64,000 nucleotides of DNA from Diphasiastrum complanatum (GCA_029204225.1 CM055092.1:78940527-79004526); one strand, 5' to 3'. Numbered from the stretch's first letter, positions 10,291 to 21,714 are shown. Program-made: numbers and translations. The notes: generated from the sequence alone by a model not told the origin.

Positions 10291-12046
10291 TGCTTACTCG
10301 ATTGATGCGTTTCCTAATTGATGCTCGCAGCTTGTGATTTTTACGCATCGATGCATGTGCTTTCATAAGCTTTTGGAGTAGATTGACGGAGGTCATCTTT
10401 GTCATCTCCTTACCACGATTGGGCTCATCCGAGACTTGACTTTCTAATCTAAAATTTGTCCGTCTCCCCTGGCCCTTGCTAACTGGATCCTCGAAGTCGG
10501 AAGTTGAGCGCACACTGGAAAACGATGGTGTACTCCTGCTGTCGGACCTTGCAAATCTGGACATGGATGCAGCACTAAATAATTTTTTCTTGGAGGTTTT
10601 AGATCTGCCTGAGAAGCTTGAGATGGATCGTGCACGGAATGTAGGATTTGTGCGTTGTGTAAAGGACGGCACCCAAACTAAGGAACCATGTTTGTGGCCT
10701 TTGGAATATGGAGCACGAAATGAGGAGGCTACTGCAACGTCTCGATTCTTGTCTACTTCAGCATTGCTTCTGGTTTCCGTAGACTGGCTGAGCTTTCCGC
10801 TGAATTCGATACTAAAGTTGCTACTTGTGTCACTGCAATAATATTCCTCCCGAGGAGTATGATACTGACTCTTAGCATATGTTTGATCAAGATGCACCGG
10901 CTTCATATTTTGTGAAGTATATGGGCTAGGGCGATCCCTGGAAAGGTTTTTTGTGGAGATTGATGAGGAGCTGTTTGGCAGATGGAGGTTGGCTAAGCTC
11001 TTATGGCCGGAGGGCTGTGGCTGCGGCCCTGAGAAGCTGATCAATCTGCGAAATTCCTTCTGTAGATGTGCGCTAGGTCGTGCCATTGGGCCTGATTTGG
11101 CTCTTCCGTAGAGGGAAGTGCCTGGCAATATATGTTGGCATGCGGCACTGTCTTGGACCAATGGCGATGAACTGGCGGTGAGATGATTTCTGTCAGGTGA
11201 ATCCGGTATGGCATGGGATATGGCGTTCACTGACATCAAGCACTTCACAAGAGCTTCAGACGTATCATGCGCATGCGAGGCAGAAAATGATGCAGGGAAA
11301 GGAATGGCAGGACGAGGTTTATTGGGATTGTGGATCGAGAGGTTTGCGGAGTGCCTTTCGCTCGATCTGGTGGAGGATGCTACAGCAAAAGCATCTCTCA
11401 TAAGCTCTTTGCTCTTATGCTGCTGCGAAGTCTGAATCTCACCGGCATGGCTTTGATTTAAGCTCCTTGAGTACAACTGATTCTTGGAGGCTGATCTAGA
11501 AGGTGCAGGATTCATAGAGAAATCTGTGATATTAACCGGTTGTGAAAGCTTTCCTTGCAAGAGGTTCTTGAATTTGCCCGACAAGGATCGCCATTTTTTG
11601 GGGTACATTGTATTGAAGCTTTTGTATCTGCGAGGAAGCTTATAAGCGGAGGCTTTTTGCTGGTTATGAGGACTGCCATCTGCTTCCCAATCAAATGCAG
11701 CTATTGATCTTGAAGCAAAAGCTGATCTGGCTGCCGGGAGATCCCAATTTGCCGATTGCTGCGACAGCTGCTTACCATCTCTCTTCTCAGTCACCTGTAC
11801 GAGGCGCGAGAAGATCTCTTCCAGCGGAAGCGAATCCACAGCCTCTGGAATGAGGTTAGCAGGAGCAGCATCAGGCGAGGCATCGTCATACTGCTGTTGC
11901 AACTCGAATTCTCTGGATTCATTGAAAGTGCTGTTGTGGAAATGCGAGGGTGAGCTCTCCGCCGAAAAATCCGAGAGCCCAAACACAGAATCGCCATCGC
12001 CATCGTCATCGCAGGTAAATCCAGCAAAAGCTGCATCCAGCAACAT
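10223..12046 (-). CDS. unrecognised serine-rich, probably disordered protein, 607 codons
   Basis: One open frame runs from ATG 12046 to TGA 10223. The N-terminus is acidic (MLLDAAFAGFTCDDDGDGDS), followed by an amphipathic stretch (LPLEEIFSRLVQVTEKRDGK). A basic-aromatic segment (PRRYKSFNTMYPKKWRSLSG) lies near residue 145. The long middle is Ser/Arg/His-rich and of low complexity. The C-terminus is basic and probably helical (LLQKLMKAHASMRKNHKLRA). There is no signal peptide, membrane segment or catalytic motif. A consensus donor (CGA|GTAAGC, intron from 10297) suggests the last 24 codons may be read-through of an intron; no convincing second exon was found downstream, where the ~280 bp duplication lies. 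Length, composition and lack of decay argue for a host gene. I do not recognise the family. Confidence 0.7.
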   Translation of the reverse strand: MLLDAAFAGFTCDDDGDGDSVFGLSDFSAESSPSHFHNSTFNESREFELQQQYDDASPDAAPANLIPEAVDSLPLEEIFSRLVQVTEKRDGKQLSQQSANWDLPAARSAFASRSIAAFDWEADGSPHNQQKASAYKLPRRYKSFNTMYPKKWRSLSGKFKNLLQGKLSQPVNITDFSMNPAPSRSASKNQLYSRSLNQSHAGEIQTSQQHKSKELMRDAFAVASSTRSSERHSANLSIHNPNKPRPAIPFPASFSASHAHDTSEALVKCLMSVNAISHAIPDSPDRNHLTASSSPLVQDSAACQHILPGTSLYGRAKSGPMARPSAHLQKEFRRLISFSGPQPQPSGHKSLANLHLPNSSSSISTKNLSRDRPSPYTSQNMKPVHLDQTYAKSQYHTPREEYYCSDTSSNFSIEFSGKLSQSTETRSNAEVDKNRDVAVASSFRAPYSKGHKHGSLVWVPSFTQRTNPTFRARSISSFSGRSKTSKKKLFSAASMSRFARSDSRSTPSFSSVRSTSDFEDPVSKGQGRRTNFRLESQVSDEPNRGKEMTKMTSVNLLQKLMKAHASMRKNHKLRASIRKRINRVSMHCSFALSQCCSSTFAYSQQLC

Positions 12047-12078
12047 AATGCTGCTGCTGCTATTTGTGTGTAATTTGC

Positions 12079-12990
12079 TGCAAAATCTACCGAAAAAATA
12101 TTACTCTATCATGCTCCTGATGCAAAATCCGGCAAATCAGAAATTAACCCATTTCTTCTTTCAATCAATCAATTCATTCATTCATACGGTGCTGCAAAAT
12201 ATTCTACTTGCAAAGCAATCACTCGATCATGCTCCTGATGCAAAAAGCAGCAGATCAGCACTTAACCCAATGATTCATTCAATCAGTCAACACATTCATT
12301 CCTTCATTCATCTGCTGCAAAATCTACCTGTAACACAACACTTGATCATATTGCTCCTGATGGAAAATCCAGCACATAAAAATTAACCCATCAATACATT
12401 CAATCAATTAAATCGTTTATTCATACATCTGCTGCAAAACCTACTTATAAAACAATCACTCGATCATGCTCCTGATGCAAAAACCAGCAGATCAGCGGTT
12501 AACCCATCAATTCATTCTATCAATCAACTCAGTCATTCATTCATTTGCTGCAAAATCACTCCATCATGCTCCTGATGCAAAAACCAGCAGATCAGCAGTT
12601 AACCCATCAATTTATTCAATCAATCAACTCAGTCATTCATTCATTTGCTGTAAAATCACTCCATCATGCTCCTGATGCAAAAACCAGCAGATGAGCAGTT
12701 AACCCATCAATTCATTCAATCAATCAATTTAGTCATTCATTCATTTGCTGCAAAATCACTCCATCATGCTCCTGATGCAAAAACCAGCAGATCAGCAGTT
12801 AACCCATCAATTCATTCAATCAATCAACTCAGTCATTCATTCATTTGCTGCAAAATCACTCCATCATGCTCCTGATCCAAGATGCATTCAATAAAAACCC
12901 CAAGATGCATCATGCTCCTGATGCAAAAACCAGCAGATCAGAGATTAACCCATTGCTTCATTCAATCAATCATTCAATTGATCATCTTTT
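12079..12990. repeat. tandem array of 100-120 bp units upstream of the 607-codon gene
   Basis: About nine units share 'atcatgctcctgatgc', 'cagcagatcagc', 'ttaaccca' and 'ttcattcaatcaatcaa', ending in 'tgctgcaaaat'. The three units nearest the gene (about 12101, 12221, 12341) are 117-120 bp because they include 'ctac..gtaaaacaatca'. The next four (about 12458, 12558, 12658, 12758) are 100 bp and nearly identical, and the last two are partial or degraded. The array begins only about 35 bases 5' of the start codon (minus strand), so it occupies the leader and proximal promoter. Units contain many (A)ATTGATTGA-like tetranucleotide steps. Confidence 0.9.
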
Positions 12991-14475
12991 ATAAACAGTA
13001 CTGAATTGATTGATCGCCATCCCATTTTTCTCTTCTTTTTTCTTTGCTGCTGGTGCTGTCTTCTCACAAGCTTTCATAGCCATTTTTCACACTGGCTCAT
13101 GGTTGGGAGGAGAGGGCTTAATTGCACGACGTATATTCATCTTGATCACTTGGATTTTTGCCACGTGGAAAATCTGCCATTTGGGCTTTTGATGGATGGT
13201 CATTCTCATGGAAGTGGCAAAATCTGGACGTCTATGAGAAGATCCAACGGTGGACATCTCAACTCACATAGTGCCATTAAGATGTGAGGGAGGGGGGAAA
13301 TTGGGCCGAGTGACCCGGCCAAGGTTTCATTGAAGGGCGAGACTTGAACGTCAACTTCACAGCAGCCCTCTTTGGCTTGGAATTTGAAGTGCAATTCACC
13401 TTTCATGTTGAAGGGCTAATTTCATTTCTAATTCTCATGTGAAGTGTATATTCCAAGGATGTCCTTAAATAAAAAATGTAAAAATCGTTTATACCTCACG
13501 ACCCCTCCCTCGACAAAGGCATGACCCCTCGCTCGGCAAGGGCATTACGCCCATGAAAGCCCAAGAACAAAATTGGTCTTTAGGAATGCCCATAAAAGCC
13601 GAGGCAAATATAGTGGGCCTTTAGGTTTAAGTAAAAAAGCAGGGGCTTTCTGCCTCTTCATGCCCCGCCCTCGGGCAAGGCATTTAGAGATGTAAAATTT
13701 AAAGCCCAGCGTCATCCTTGATCCTATACTAAACATCCCCTTTCAGATTAAAAAGGAGAATTTTGATAAATTGACCTCTTTGGAAGCAAATATACCTTTT
13801 CAAAAGGATATATTTCCAAGGTGGTTCTCCTTTCATTGATAGTTTGCTCAAATTTTTGCCTTTCTTTTTTAAAGGAAGAAATTAGCCTTTCACATGCATT
13901 TATGTAGGAAATGCCATGCCTTGGCTTATGGGTGTTTTGAAATGAAAATTCTTCCCAAGTTCATGGTCCACTTAGAGAGCACTAAAGACTAACATGGCAA
14001 CTTGCTTTGATTCTTGGGAGACTTCTTTCTTGGTATTTAACTTAATCTAGACATCCAACACCAACCTAAAATCTTGGCCAAATGTTTTTTAGTTTGATTT
14101 TTGGCACATGATATGGAATAATTGCCCTCCTTTACACTTAATGCCAATAGCTCGTGCGCCACCTTAAAAAATAAGAAAAGTTGTGTTTTTTAAACATTTA
14201 TATGTTTTACCAAAACTCTCACGTGAATAGCCAATGAGAGGTTGAGACCTAATTAGCACCTGACATTATGACCAAATTTTCATTTGGACAACTATTGGGT
14301 GGACGCCACATAGCACATGCACTTGTCAATCCACATGAAGTTTTTGTTAAAACCATCTAAATTAAAAAAAAGTTGCACATGCTTATTATGTAGAAAAAGG
14401 CCCATTTCTCTTGAGTCTTAGCCTAGTCCTTGAGCAACTACCCTCCTAAGGTGGAAGGACCTCGGAGTAGGGTCT
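12991..14475. other. no gene seen
   Basis: Short chance frames only. A stretch at about 13500-13690 has several 'gggcaaggc' / 'cctcgg' echoes but no clear repeat unit. Confidence 0.4.
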
Positions 14476-14511
14476 CCCCCCCCCCCCCCCCCCCCCCCCC
14501 CTTATGTCTTT
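14476..14511. repeat. poly-C homopolymer, 36 bases
   Basis: An unbroken run of C on the plus strand (G on the minus strand), about 100 bp before a short (GA)n at 14617-14638. It marks the 5' limit of recognisable gypsy sequence. Confidence 0.95.
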
Positions 14512-14639
14512 GCACACAAAAAAATGCCCATGGACTTTGGAGCATAAAGGCAAAGCTCATGGGTTCCCAAAGAAACCATCCCATAGATGCTAAAAAACGA
14601 GGCAACAAAAAATCGAGAGAGAGAGAGAGAGAGAGAGAT

Positions 14640-17600
14640 GCCTATTCTTATGAATTACTACTTGGTTGTCAGAGTCGTTCATGACTGGAGCAAAGGCCGA
14701 GTCACTTTTGAAAATCGTGACAGTTCTGTCACCATTGACTCAACGGGTAAACTCAAACCTGCATGGATCCATGATGAGGGATCCTCAACCACCAACTCAG
14801 TATTTGAGCCATAACAGTCCAGCCACGAAAAAGGTCATTATGTTAAATCTACTGATATCATAAACTGGAGTCACAATCTAGCTACCATTGATTGTGTGAA
14901 TGTCGATTACTGTGCTCAGCATCAGGATAATTGCACCTCTCCACTCCCGATCGATCATGACCAATTACCTGATTTGGATACACCTATCATCAATATCAAT
15001 TTTATTGATATTCTTCCACACCATGATGAACTGCTAAATGTTGCATGGCTACCTACTAATGAATCAGATGAATTATTCATTGATGATGAGAACGTCTTAC
15101 GAATTCAGAATTGCCGAGAAGATATGGACATTTCTGATATTCAGATCCTCAACTATATGGAAGCACTCCCACCTAGGACCTATCCGCAACATGCTTCCAA
15201 GGTGGACCCAATTGCCAAGGTTGCAATTGAAAAACCTGAGACAAAATTCTACCGTCCCAAACGCCCACACTATCCATGGATCTCTGTGAGGAGAAGACTA
15301 TCTTTCAAATTGATGACGAGATCCTCCATGACATACCAACTGTCCCTCATCCACACACCTCTCCACCACCGAAATCTCAACCACGTGGTCATACTATGAA
15401 AGAGAAAATGAAAAAACCACTTCAAATTCAACGCCGGGTGACCTCACCATTGTTCGGGAAGTTCCTGAGATTGCCTCTAGTCCTACACTAGTCTCCGAAA
15501 AATTCCAAGCACCATCCCGGCAAGAGAAAGGCAAGGCCCCCCTTTAATCTCCAACCCATGATGTTCCTGCATACTTTAAGGACTGTACGATCAAGGATGT
15601 CACAATCCAATTACCCCAAGCTCAACGTGAGCCAACTAGTAATTCACCCTACAAAGGCCCTGCACAAACCATAACCCTTTCCCTGATTGAGCCAAATGAA
15701 ACCAACGAATATCTTGTCCACGTCGGAGCTCATCTCAATCACGAACAACGCAGACGGCTTGAAAAGCTCCTGCGAAAATATCGACATGTCTTAGCTTGGA
15801 CCTATAAAGACATGAAAGGCGTCTCACCCCAAGTAGTTGTGCATCGTATCCCACTTAAACCGGGTGCGAGACCCACTGCGAGTCGTCCATACAGATGCAA
15901 TCCCATCTATAAGGCCAAGATCAAAGAAGAATTACAGTGCCTCTTAGATGCGGGATTTATCTATGAAATTGAGCATACCGAGTGGGTCTCCCCAATTGTC
16001 ATCGTCCCTAAGAAAAATGGAAACTCCGAATCTATGTCGATTTTAAAAAACTTAACGTCGTCACTGAACGTGATAATTTTCCATTACCTTTCGGAGAATC
16101 CATCTTAGAAAATCTAGTAGGAGACGAGGCTTACTCCTCCTTAGATGGCTTTAGCGGATACAATATGATCCAAATCGTTGAAGAAGATCAACACAAAACA
16201 GCTTTTGCCACAGAATGGGAAACCTTCTGCTGGAAAGTCATGCCCTTTGGTCTCTACAATGCTCCTAGCACCTTCCAACGTGTTATGCAAGCGGCCTTTT
16301 CTCGGCAGATGGGCGATACCTTAGAAGTTTACTTGGACGATTTAGGAGCACGATCCGAAGAAATGCGCCATCTGTCTGTGCTCAAAAAAAATTTTATCCA
16401 ATGTCAACGCTTTGGCATCTCTCTTAATCCTAAAAAATGCCGGATTTGGGTAACCCATGGTATTGTGTTAGGACATATTATCTCATGAAATGGCATTGTC
16501 ATTGGCCCTGAAAAGATCCTTATCATTCAAAATCTACCGGAACCGCGTACGAGACATGAAGTTTACTTCTTCCTTGGCCACGCCAACTACTATTGGTGCT
16601 TTATTTTCAATTTTGCGAACAAAGCACGCTTAATCTACAAAGTAGTTGTAGTTCCCAAATGGACGGATGAACAACGCATCACCTTTAATCAACTCAAAGA
16701 AGCCCTTACCAATGCACCCATCCTGTGGGCTCCTGATTATTCTAAAGAATTCCATGTGCATACCGATGCATCCAAGTATGCCATTGGAGCAGTACTCACC
16801 CAACCGGGAGAATTCAAAGAAGACTACCCAATCCGTTTTCTTAGTCGACAATTGATACCTGCTGAAGTCAATTATACCACTACCGAACGTGAAGCCTTGG
16901 CAATGGTATATGTGGTTCAGAAGTTTCGCCATTATCTTCTAGGAAAAGTCTTTGCGTTCTTCACTGATCATCAAGCACTGTTGTATCTCATTAACAAGAC
17001 CTGCACCACAGGCCATATTACTAGATGGATCCTATTACTACGAGAATTTGAGTTTAGGATCGTGGTTCGTAAGGGAGTTCAGCATTTTCTAGCAGACTAT
17101 CTATCCCGAATCCCTAACCCTCCTACCCTTGATCAAGGCGTCAACGATGATTTACCAGATGCATCATTTTCCAAGTTGACTCTACACCTATATGGGCTAA
17201 GGAAATTACAGAATATTTAACTTCAGGGCAGATGGATCTTTCCTTCTTTAAACCTGAACAACGTGCGTTGGTCCTCAAAACTAAACCTTATACGTTAATT
17301 GCAGGACAACTCTACAAGCAAAGGTTAGATGGAATTATCCGATGATGTCTTACTGAAGGAGAAATACCCTCTGTAATTTCCCTCACTCTTGAAAGTATTG
17401 GTGTCGGCCATTTCTCTTCTGAAACAACTGCTAAGAAAATCCTCTTGGCCGATTTTTGGTGGCCAACACTCTTCAAGGATACGCACAATTATATAAGGCT
17501 TGTGATGTCTGCCAACGCACAAAATGCTTTCAAAAAATAGGCTACATGCCTTTACACCCCATAACCACTGATCAAGCTTTCTAGAAATGGGAAATTGATT

Positions 17601-18480
17601 ATGTCGGACCTATTAGTCCTACTGCTCGACACACACAATCTCGTTACATCATAGTAGCTACGGACTATTGCACCAAATGGGCTGCAGCAAGAGCTGTTCG
17701 CAATGTTGACGCTCGTTCTACCGCCAAATTTCTCTATGAATAGGTTATAGTTTGGTTCGGATGTCCTCTAGAGCTTATCAGTGATAGGGATACACATCTC
17801 CTTAGCTCTGTCATAGCAGATCTTCTTTCCAAATTTTTTGTGGTACATCGCAAAAGTTCCCCATACTATCCATGCTGCAATGGCCAAGCAGAATCCACCA
17901 ATAAAATCCTATGTAGAATTCTCACCAAAGCTGTCGAATCCAGCCGATCTGATTGGGAGCTCAAACTCCATGGTGCTCTCTGTGCTTATCGCACCACCCC
18001 GAAGCGAGCTATAGGCTTAACCCCTTTCCAGCTCACATATGGCCAAGAAGCCGTTATGCCTGTGGAATTCCATATCCCCTCCCTTCGAGTAGCCTATAAA
18101 CTTGAGCTTGATACTCATCAGAATCTAGCAAACAGGTTATTCCATCTGGAGCAACTTTGTGAAACATGAAGGATCAGCATCCATGCTCAACGAGTCCACA
18201 AACGACAACAAAAAGCATGGCATGATCAATCATTGAAGCTTAGAGATTTCCAAGTTCGAGATAAGGTCCTGCTATACCAGGCCAAAGCCTTTAAAGACAA
18301 ACTGAAATTTTCTGGCCAAGGACCTTACATCATTGGGCAAGAGATTGTCGCAAAAAGAAGACGGATTTTAAGAGGGACAAAGTGAAGCAGTTGACCTCTT
18401 TGCCTCTGGATATGTACAACTCCAAACCCTTCAAGGTGATATCCTCGACATTGTGGTCAATGGGAGCCGACTGAGAAAGT
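14640..18480 (+). pseudogene. gypsy pol: RT, RNase H, integrase (multiple breaks)
   Basis: RT starts near 15812 ('RIPLKPGARPTASRPYRCNP', 'WVSPIVIVPKKNG'). A frameshift near 16022 leads to 'YVDFKKLN' and 'KVMPFGLYNAPSTFQRVM'. The catalytic motif is Y-L-D-D (16330-16341). RNase H shows HTDASKYAIGAVL (Asp), EREALAMVY (Glu) and FTDHQAL (Asp) at 16759-16980. Integrase shows DFWWP, WEIDYVGPI (Asp), ISDRDTHL (Asp) and NGQAESTNKI (Glu) at 17450-17910, then 'AYRTTPKRAIGLTPFQL'. In-frame stops include 16486, 17218, 17342, 17582, about 17742 and 18168. Upstream (14640-15400) a long frame with 'VRVVHDWSKGRVTFENRD' may be the protease-RT connector. All catalytic residues are present, but the frame is broken at least eight times. 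Confidence 0.88.
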
Positions 18481-19084
18481 ACAATGAACCCTGTTTTTAT
18501 CTTGATATGTATTAGTTGTTTTCTTTCCTACTATTTTTCTTCCTTTTTTGTCTGCATGCCATTTCGACAACATTTTTGCTGTGCTTTCTTGTTCAAACCA
18601 TCAAGATACTATCAGATCTGGTGTTTTTTTCCGGTCCTCGCTCTGAGAAAACCACAAGAGTCATTAGTTTCAGAACAAATTTTTTTCACAACATCTCAGA
18701 TAGAATTCGCGTGACCCCTTTTTTGACAGTGCACGATTCATTTTTGGCCTCCGCGAATTTTGTCTTAGAGACAAAAATTTCCAAAAATAAAAAAAAAATA
18801 GTTTTTTTCATCAGATATCCACTATCAGAATTCGCAAACAATTCGCTGGAGCTCAAATTGATCCTCACGATTTCTCTGCTATCTCTGCGAATTCTGATCA
18901 GACACATTTTTGCACTGTCAAACGTTTTTTCTCTTTTGGCATAAAAAAATCACTTACAAATATTTGCGGGCCCTCAGAACATTGCCTCGAAATTCGTGAC
19001 CATCATTAACAAATCATGGACACTGAGGATGATTTCTGAGTGAAGTTGCAAATTCCTATCAAAAAAAGTCTATATATAGTCCTC
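18481..19084 (+). other. non-coding gap between gypsy pol and third ORF
   Basis: AT- and T-rich with no coherent frame. It may have carried a splice acceptor or leader for the third ORF; none can be proved. Confidence 0.4.
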
Positions 19085-19189
19085 CACCCTTTTCTCCACG
19101 AGTTCATTTTAGATTGCTGCTCTCAAGTTCATGCTAAATTTTTTTCAAAATTTTCAAAATTCTCAGAGCAATCTAAAATTACTACTATC

Positions 19190-20051
19190 ATGGCTTCTCA
19201 TGATTCCTCGCTTAGCTTGCATCGCCGTATACCCCCTCGTCCTTATTCAGGGGATATATTCACTGTCTCAAGAATTACGCCGAGCAACTCACCTTGGCCA
19301 AGGATATCCTCACCAACCTTGGCTTTGATCTGACACTTTTCCAGGACCAGCAGAGCGAGAGCCTCATTCGAGCAGCCTACTCCACCTATTCGGATGAGAT
19401 CCAAACTTTCCGGATTACATCCAAGAGTGGCAGCTATATCATTATCAACGTCTCTCCTGGGGATCTCCAGAGCATCGGCTTCCCTAATCTCGGAGAGACA
19501 ATCCATGGAAAGGGCACCAACTATGATGCCAAGTACTTCACCAAGTTTTTGATAGAGGACGACAAAACCATTGCCCAAACCAATGACGGGATCGCTATCC
19601 ACCTCATCACGGATCGCCATCTACGGACCACCTCAGAAATCCTCATCACCATGATTAAAGTGCATACCACCAAGATGGATCGCATACCACCAAGCGACCT
19701 CTTTTCTTTGACCCTCACCATGGACGATCCCACTCAAAATTAAAAGTGGGCTGAGAAGGTAGCAGAGAAGCTATGTGACGCTCTGAAAGCCCAAAAATCA
19801 ACTACCAAATGTGGGTATCTCCTCCACATGTTGGTCACCAAACAATTGGGGTCTAGAGCGGCTGCTGCCATCATGGAACTGGATGATGTTTATCCAAGCA
19901 CAAAAAAGCGAGCCATCCTCCAACCGACAGCAAAACCGGTCTCACCAGCCCCACTTACTAAGAAGTAGAAAGGGAAGGCGATCAGCACAGAAGCCGATGT
20001 CCCACATGACATTCTATCCAGCGTCGATTGGTGTGGAACCACCAATCCAAT
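19190..20051 (+). pseudogene. third ORF of the gypsy element, copy 2 of the ORF at 2.0-3.4 kb
   Basis: It starts MASHDSSLSLHRR at 19190. A frameshift near 19265 precedes 'LTLAKDILTNLGFDLTLF', then the longest intact frame runs to 19743 with 'LQSIGFPNLGETIHGKGT', 'IHLITDRHLRTTSEIL' and 'LFSLTLTMDDPTQN'. A TAA at 19741-19743 interrupts where copy 1 reads Tyr. Reading continues through 'TTKCGYLLHMLVTKQLG' to 'LTKK' and a further stop near 19966. The Gln- and Pro-rich tail of copy 1 is missing because the polypurine tract and LTR follow. Position after integrase is where envelope-like or additional ORFs sit in some plant gypsy lineages. I see no signal peptide or membrane span, so an envelope role is unsupported. 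Confidence 0.6.
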
Positions 20052-20065
20052 AGGGAGGGGGATAA
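20052..20065 (+). other. polypurine tract of gypsy element
   Basis: AGGGAGGGGGATAA lies directly before the TG of the LTR. This is the expected plus-strand primer position. Confidence 0.8.
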
Positions 20066-20870
20066 TGTTAGCAACTGTGCTAACACAGAGAAAATAAAAA
20101 AAGAAATAAATAAAACTCTGTGGCATGTGTTTTGTAAGACCACGTATGAGTATCTATCAATAAACTTCAGCCATGGCATGTGTTTTGTAAGTCCATGAGT
20201 AGAAGCCTAAATAATAATAAAATAGCTTAAACTTAGATTTATAACTTAGACTTAGGGAACTTAAGATTAGAAATATTTTATCTTAAGTTTTCCTAAGTTA
20301 AGAAATTTGAGGTTCTAAATCCTAAGTTAGAAGTTCTAGAAAGGCTAGAAATAATTTAGTCCCATAAGTTAGTAGACACTTATAGAAGACCCTCCTTGCC
20401 TTAAAAGGAGAGGTATTTGCATTGTAAACAACACTTTGTGATTAAGGCAAAATCACTATTGTGATTATCTTGCATTTCATTGTGTTCCCATTGGAAGGTG
20501 CATAGCTTGAGGGAAGGTGCTCGGGCCTCCTCTTGCCTCCTTTCATTGGCCTTTATTTGTAGCATGGTTTTAAGTGTTTATTGCTTAGTTTAGCCGCAAT
20601 TCTTATTATTTCCCTTTGGGTGTTACGTAGGATTTAGTAATCTTGCTAGTTGGGTTTGCCTTAGCAAGGAGTTTTAATGTTGTCATTAATTAGCTTTATT
20701 TCTGTTACGGGCACTAGTTGGGCAAGCCTTAGTGTTCTCATTCCTGTTGATTCTTTCCGTATTCTGTTGAAGCTTGTTGTAGAAACTTAAAAAGTGGACG
20801 AATCTCTACATCCCTATACTATACCCGTAAGTAGATCTAGTCATCGCGTAAACTAGAAATACTTTCAACA
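20066..20870 (+). repeat. gypsy 3' LTR, 805 bp
   Basis: It begins TGTTAGCAACTG and ends ACTTTCAACA (TGTT...AACA inverted ends). It includes a duplicated 'ggcatgtgttttgtaag' near 20122 and 20174. No 5' partner is present in the window, so no target duplication can be checked. Confidence 0.75.
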
Positions 20871-21025
20871 CATTCTCAGAAGAAGAAGATTAACAAAAAA
20901 AAGTTTGAACAAAAGAAAAGTGGTTGAAAACAAAAAAATTTGCGATAAAAAGGCACTAGAGATCGATATTAGAACTGAATATCGGTTTTGAGCGCAAGAT
21001 CTACACAGATTATTTTATGAAAAGA

Positions 21026-21612
21026 GATGCGCGCTCGAAAGCGATATTGCACTACCAACGGTATCGGACTCGAGCACACTCTATGAGAGGGCAGAAGCTT
21101 GAACGGTGAAAGAGCGCGCTTGAGAGCGATATTGGGAGCTAAAAGCAAAAATTTTGCGAAAAAAATGAAAATTTCGAGGACTTATATATACAAAATTTTT
21201 GCATGTGTGAAAAGACGGTGAAGACACATGTTAGATTATTGGTCGTGGAATGTCCGTAATGACAATGATGACTCAATTATGAGGCCACGTGGGCTAAGAC
21301 ACGTGTGCGAATCCGTTCTCGACGCGTGTCATTCTTGCATGTGACAGATGTCAGATCAATCATTCTAGGTACGATGCATTTATTTCGACCAATCACAAGT
21401 CAACACGTGTTCCTTCGTCACTCCTCCACACGTGCAGATTTTTTTTTATAAATAGGTCTTTTTCGGCTCGGATTTTCATGCAAATTTACGATTGCTTTGC
21501 CAGATATCGATTTCAAATGCGTCGCTTGCTCTCATTACCCTTCGTTGATTATTTTGCACCTGGATCCGATACTACATCGTCTGATATCGCATTCAAGCGC
21601 GCTTCGCATCTC
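21026..21612. promoter_or_regulatory. head-to-head inverted promoter region with four CACGTG boxes
   Basis: G-boxes (CACGTG) lie at 21286-21291, 21300-21305, 21404-21409 and 21429-21434. A TATAAATA box is on the plus side at 21447-21454, and a TATATATA is on the other side at 21183-21190, which could serve the minus strand. Beyond each TATA the flanks are imperfect inverted copies: left 21026-21137 ('gcgcgctcgaaagcgatatt', 'ggtatcggactcgagc', 'gcgcgcttgagagcgatatt') against right 21560-21612 ('gatccgatac', 'gatatcgcattcaagcgcgc'). The arrangement looks like a divergent, duplicated promoter. What it drives is unknown. Confidence 0.5.
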
Positions 21613-21714
21613 TTTTCTTTTGTCCTCCGTGTTCTTGTGCTCGTATTCGATACTCCAACTTGAAATATCTCTCTTGATTGCATGTTGCTTTGACGTGCTT
21701 GCCTGGCCTGCGGT

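Larger units (their letters stand above)
14630..20870 (+). mobile_element. Ty3/gypsy element, 5'-truncated, with third ORF and 3' LTR
   Basis: Order on the plus strand: degenerate pre-RT region (14640-15800), reverse transcriptase, RNase H, integrase (to about 18480), a ~600 bp gap, a third ORF (19190-20051), polypurine tract (20052-20065) and 3' LTR (20066-20870). No gag, 5' LTR or primer site is visible; the 5' side ends near a GA repeat and the C36 tract. Domain order RT-RNase H-IN is diagnostic for Ty3/gypsy. Many stops and frameshifts show that it is dead. Confidence 0.9.

Noticed and set aside
10476-10841. Plus-strand ORFs opposite the 607-codon gene (also 11197-11435 and 11850-12386)
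   Set aside because: Shadow frames of the minus-strand gene; composition and lack of any domain favour the minus strand.
12079-12990. Possible CRISPR-like or protein-repeat array
   Set aside because: Units are contiguous 100-120 bp tandem repeats without spacers, in a plant genome; the peptide repeats are incidental.
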